Below are positions 5,821 to 6,478 of a stretch of 6,478 nucleotides of DNA, piece after piece. Numbering within the stretch: position 1 is the first letter of the stretch; each line of letters opens with the position of its first letter. Below the pieces are notes generated by a model. That model was given only the letters and a program-made list of their open reading frames with translations. It ran no database searches and had not been told where the DNA came from. The translations under genes were made by a program, and so were the position numbers. The DNA is taken from contig JBEIHR010000099.1 in NCBI GenBank assembly GCA_040381195.1, positions 1-6,478 of the forward strand. The letters run 5' to 3'. The DNA comes from VGCC01 sp040381195 (GTDB lineage Bacteria; Actinomycetota; Actinomycetes; S36-B12).

Positions 5821-5880
5821 CGGCTGATGCGTAAGGCAAAGCCGGAATCACAGCCGACTGGTTGCCTCTTGCGAACCAGT
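5812..5880. repeat. Cluster of stem-loops next to the tRNA fragment
   Basis: Three inverted repeats lie back to back. GCCG (5812-5815) pairs with CGGC (5821-5824). CGGCTG (5821-5826) pairs with CAGCCG (5851-5856) and encloses GGC-AAA-GCC (5835-5843). ACTGGTT (5857-5863) pairs with AACCAGT (5874-5880), extendable by GC/GC past a one-base bulge. The first two compete for the same bases. They may form a structured RNA, recombination arm sites or a terminator for the upstream gene; none can be chosen from sequence alone. Confidence 0.4.
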
Positions 5881-6138
5881 GCGCCTGACGGGTTGTGACC
5901 GCCGCGTGTCCACGGGGCCCCTGTCCGGGAGTTGCCGAGAAATGCGGGATGTGACTGCTGTCGATCCTCCCGGTTAGTGCAGTGCGTCCGCTGTGTTCGG
6001 AGGCGCAGGTGTGATTGCCCAAGCGACTTGCTCGAAGATCGAGATGGTACTTGCGCGGCGGCTGCGACGGCATTAGAAGTGTCAACGTCTTCCATCTCGC
6101 TGGACTTGCTCGGGCACTGAGGGTAACTTCGCAGGGTG
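5881..6138. other. Non-coding stretch without a recognised feature
   Basis: I find no plausible coding region, tRNA or clear promoter here. Minus-strand frames across it are Arg/Ser/Pro-rich and read through the tRNA fragment, so they look spurious. One short hairpin, CTCGA-AGA-TCGAG (6031-6043), is visible. The stretch presumably holds the promoter of the exported protein gene that follows, but I cannot point to its boxes. Confidence 0.5.
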
Positions 6139-6478
6139 ATGCATCGTCGAAGGAACCCAGGGATCCGCTCTTCAATAGTCGCGATGTCGGTTGTCGTTTG
6201 CGTGGGACTTTCGAATCCCGCATCGGCTCAGACTGAGGTTTTCGACTCCACCAATCTACTCACAAACACCGGCAACTCCATTGGGTCATATGGCGGAGGT
6301 TGGATGGCCTATCAATTCAGTGCCCTGCAAGACACTCACGTCAATGAGATCCAGATCTACACCAGTGTCGGGTTCAATTCCCCAGAGTCCTTCGTCAACA
6401 TCGGTACGGCTTACAACAACGGCGACATCGGGACCTTCGCGTGGTCCTCAAAACAAGATTCGGTCGTATGTGTTGGAG
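6139..6478 (+). CDS. Exported protein, 5' part only (runs off the window)
   Basis: An open frame of 113 codons starting at ATG 6139 and still open at the window end. Residues 1-31 form a Sec signal peptide: MHRRR at the N-terminus, a hydrophobic core SIVAMSVVVCVGL, and a cleavage site after NPASA. The mature part (about 32 onward) is rich in Ser, Asn, Thr, Gly and aromatics, with alternating strand-like segments such as GGGWMAYQFS (52-61) and VNEIQIYTSVGF (68-79). It suggests a beta-sandwich surface or secreted protein, loosely reminiscent of 'choice-of-anchor' domains; no family is claimed. In-frame stops at 6118 and 6124 restrict the start to GTG 6136 or ATG 6139, with AGGG just upstream. 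Third positions are less GC-biased than in the central genes, which may mean a different origin. Confidence 0.72.
   Translation, partial: MHRRRNPGIRSSIVAMSVVVCVGLSNPASAQTEVFDSTNLLTNTGNSIGSYGGGWMAYQFSALQDTHVNEIQIYTSVGFNSPESFVNIGTAYNNGDIGTFAWSSKQDSVVCVG

Noticed and set aside
5768..6100. Group I intron splitting an intact tRNA-Leu
   Set aside because: No 5' tRNA half or recognisable intron core was found upstream on the minus strand; kept only as an alternative for the orphan 3' half.
5490..6223. Two overlapping minus-strand frames of about 200 codons
   Set aside because: They contain translated tRNA 3'-end signatures such as GCGGSTPPSRTG and VGVQLPPRAQ, so they are artefacts of reading the tRNA fragment.
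1..6478. CRISPR arrays, insertion sequences or rRNA genes
   Set aside because: No regularly spaced direct repeats, transposase-like frames or rRNA-like sequence were seen.

Overview
The window looks like a chromosomal segment from a high-GC Gram-positive bacterium (Actinomycetota). This rests on the strong G/C third-position preference of the central genes, a SigK/RskA-type sigma/anti-sigma pair, Sec-exported proteins, GTG start use and actinobacterial-looking C-terminal tails. I cannot fix the genus; an acidimicrobial or other aquatic actinobacterium is a guess only.

Layout. (1) 18-2404: a convergent pair, a plus-strand HPr-kinase-like P-loop protein and a minus-strand nucleotidyltransferase of the NTP_transf_5 type. 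Such pairs are typical of exopolysaccharide and lasso-peptide loci, but none of the usual partners is visible here. A small inverted repeat lies between their stop codons. (2) 2527-4661: a complete regulatory module. On the minus strand an ECF sigma factor overlaps a membrane anti-sigma factor of the RskA type. Divergently, on the plus strand, lies a secreted fasciclin (FAS1) protein with a strong ribosome binding site, a 5'-UTR hairpin and a clear intrinsic terminator. This resembles the mycobacterial SigK-RskA circuit, whose main targets (MPT70/MPT83) are also FAS1 proteins. The divergent intergenic region carries two oppositely oriented copies of the same promoter-like motif, GCATCC-N16-(C/G)CGAA(G/T), one facing the sigma operon and one facing the FAS1 gene. 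(3) 4758-5756: a secreted protein with Asp-box-like motifs, probably a beta-propeller, ending in a Lys/Cys-rich tail. (4) 5757-6138: non-coding DNA holding the 3' half of a leucine-type tRNA on the minus strand, whose 5' half I could not find, plus stem-loops. (5) 6139 to the end: the start of another exported protein, cut by the window edge.

How it fits together. The sigma factor probably transcribes its own operon and the FAS1 gene. The membrane anti-sigma holds it inactive until an extracytoplasmic signal triggers its breakdown. The central genes (2527-5756) have strongly GC-biased third positions, while the flanks (18-2404 and 6139-6478) are visibly less biased. With the orphan tRNA 3' end, this suggests that the right flank is an inserted element and that the left flank is accessory surface-polymer or peptide biosynthesis DNA. 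Everything is read from the sequence; no homology search was run.
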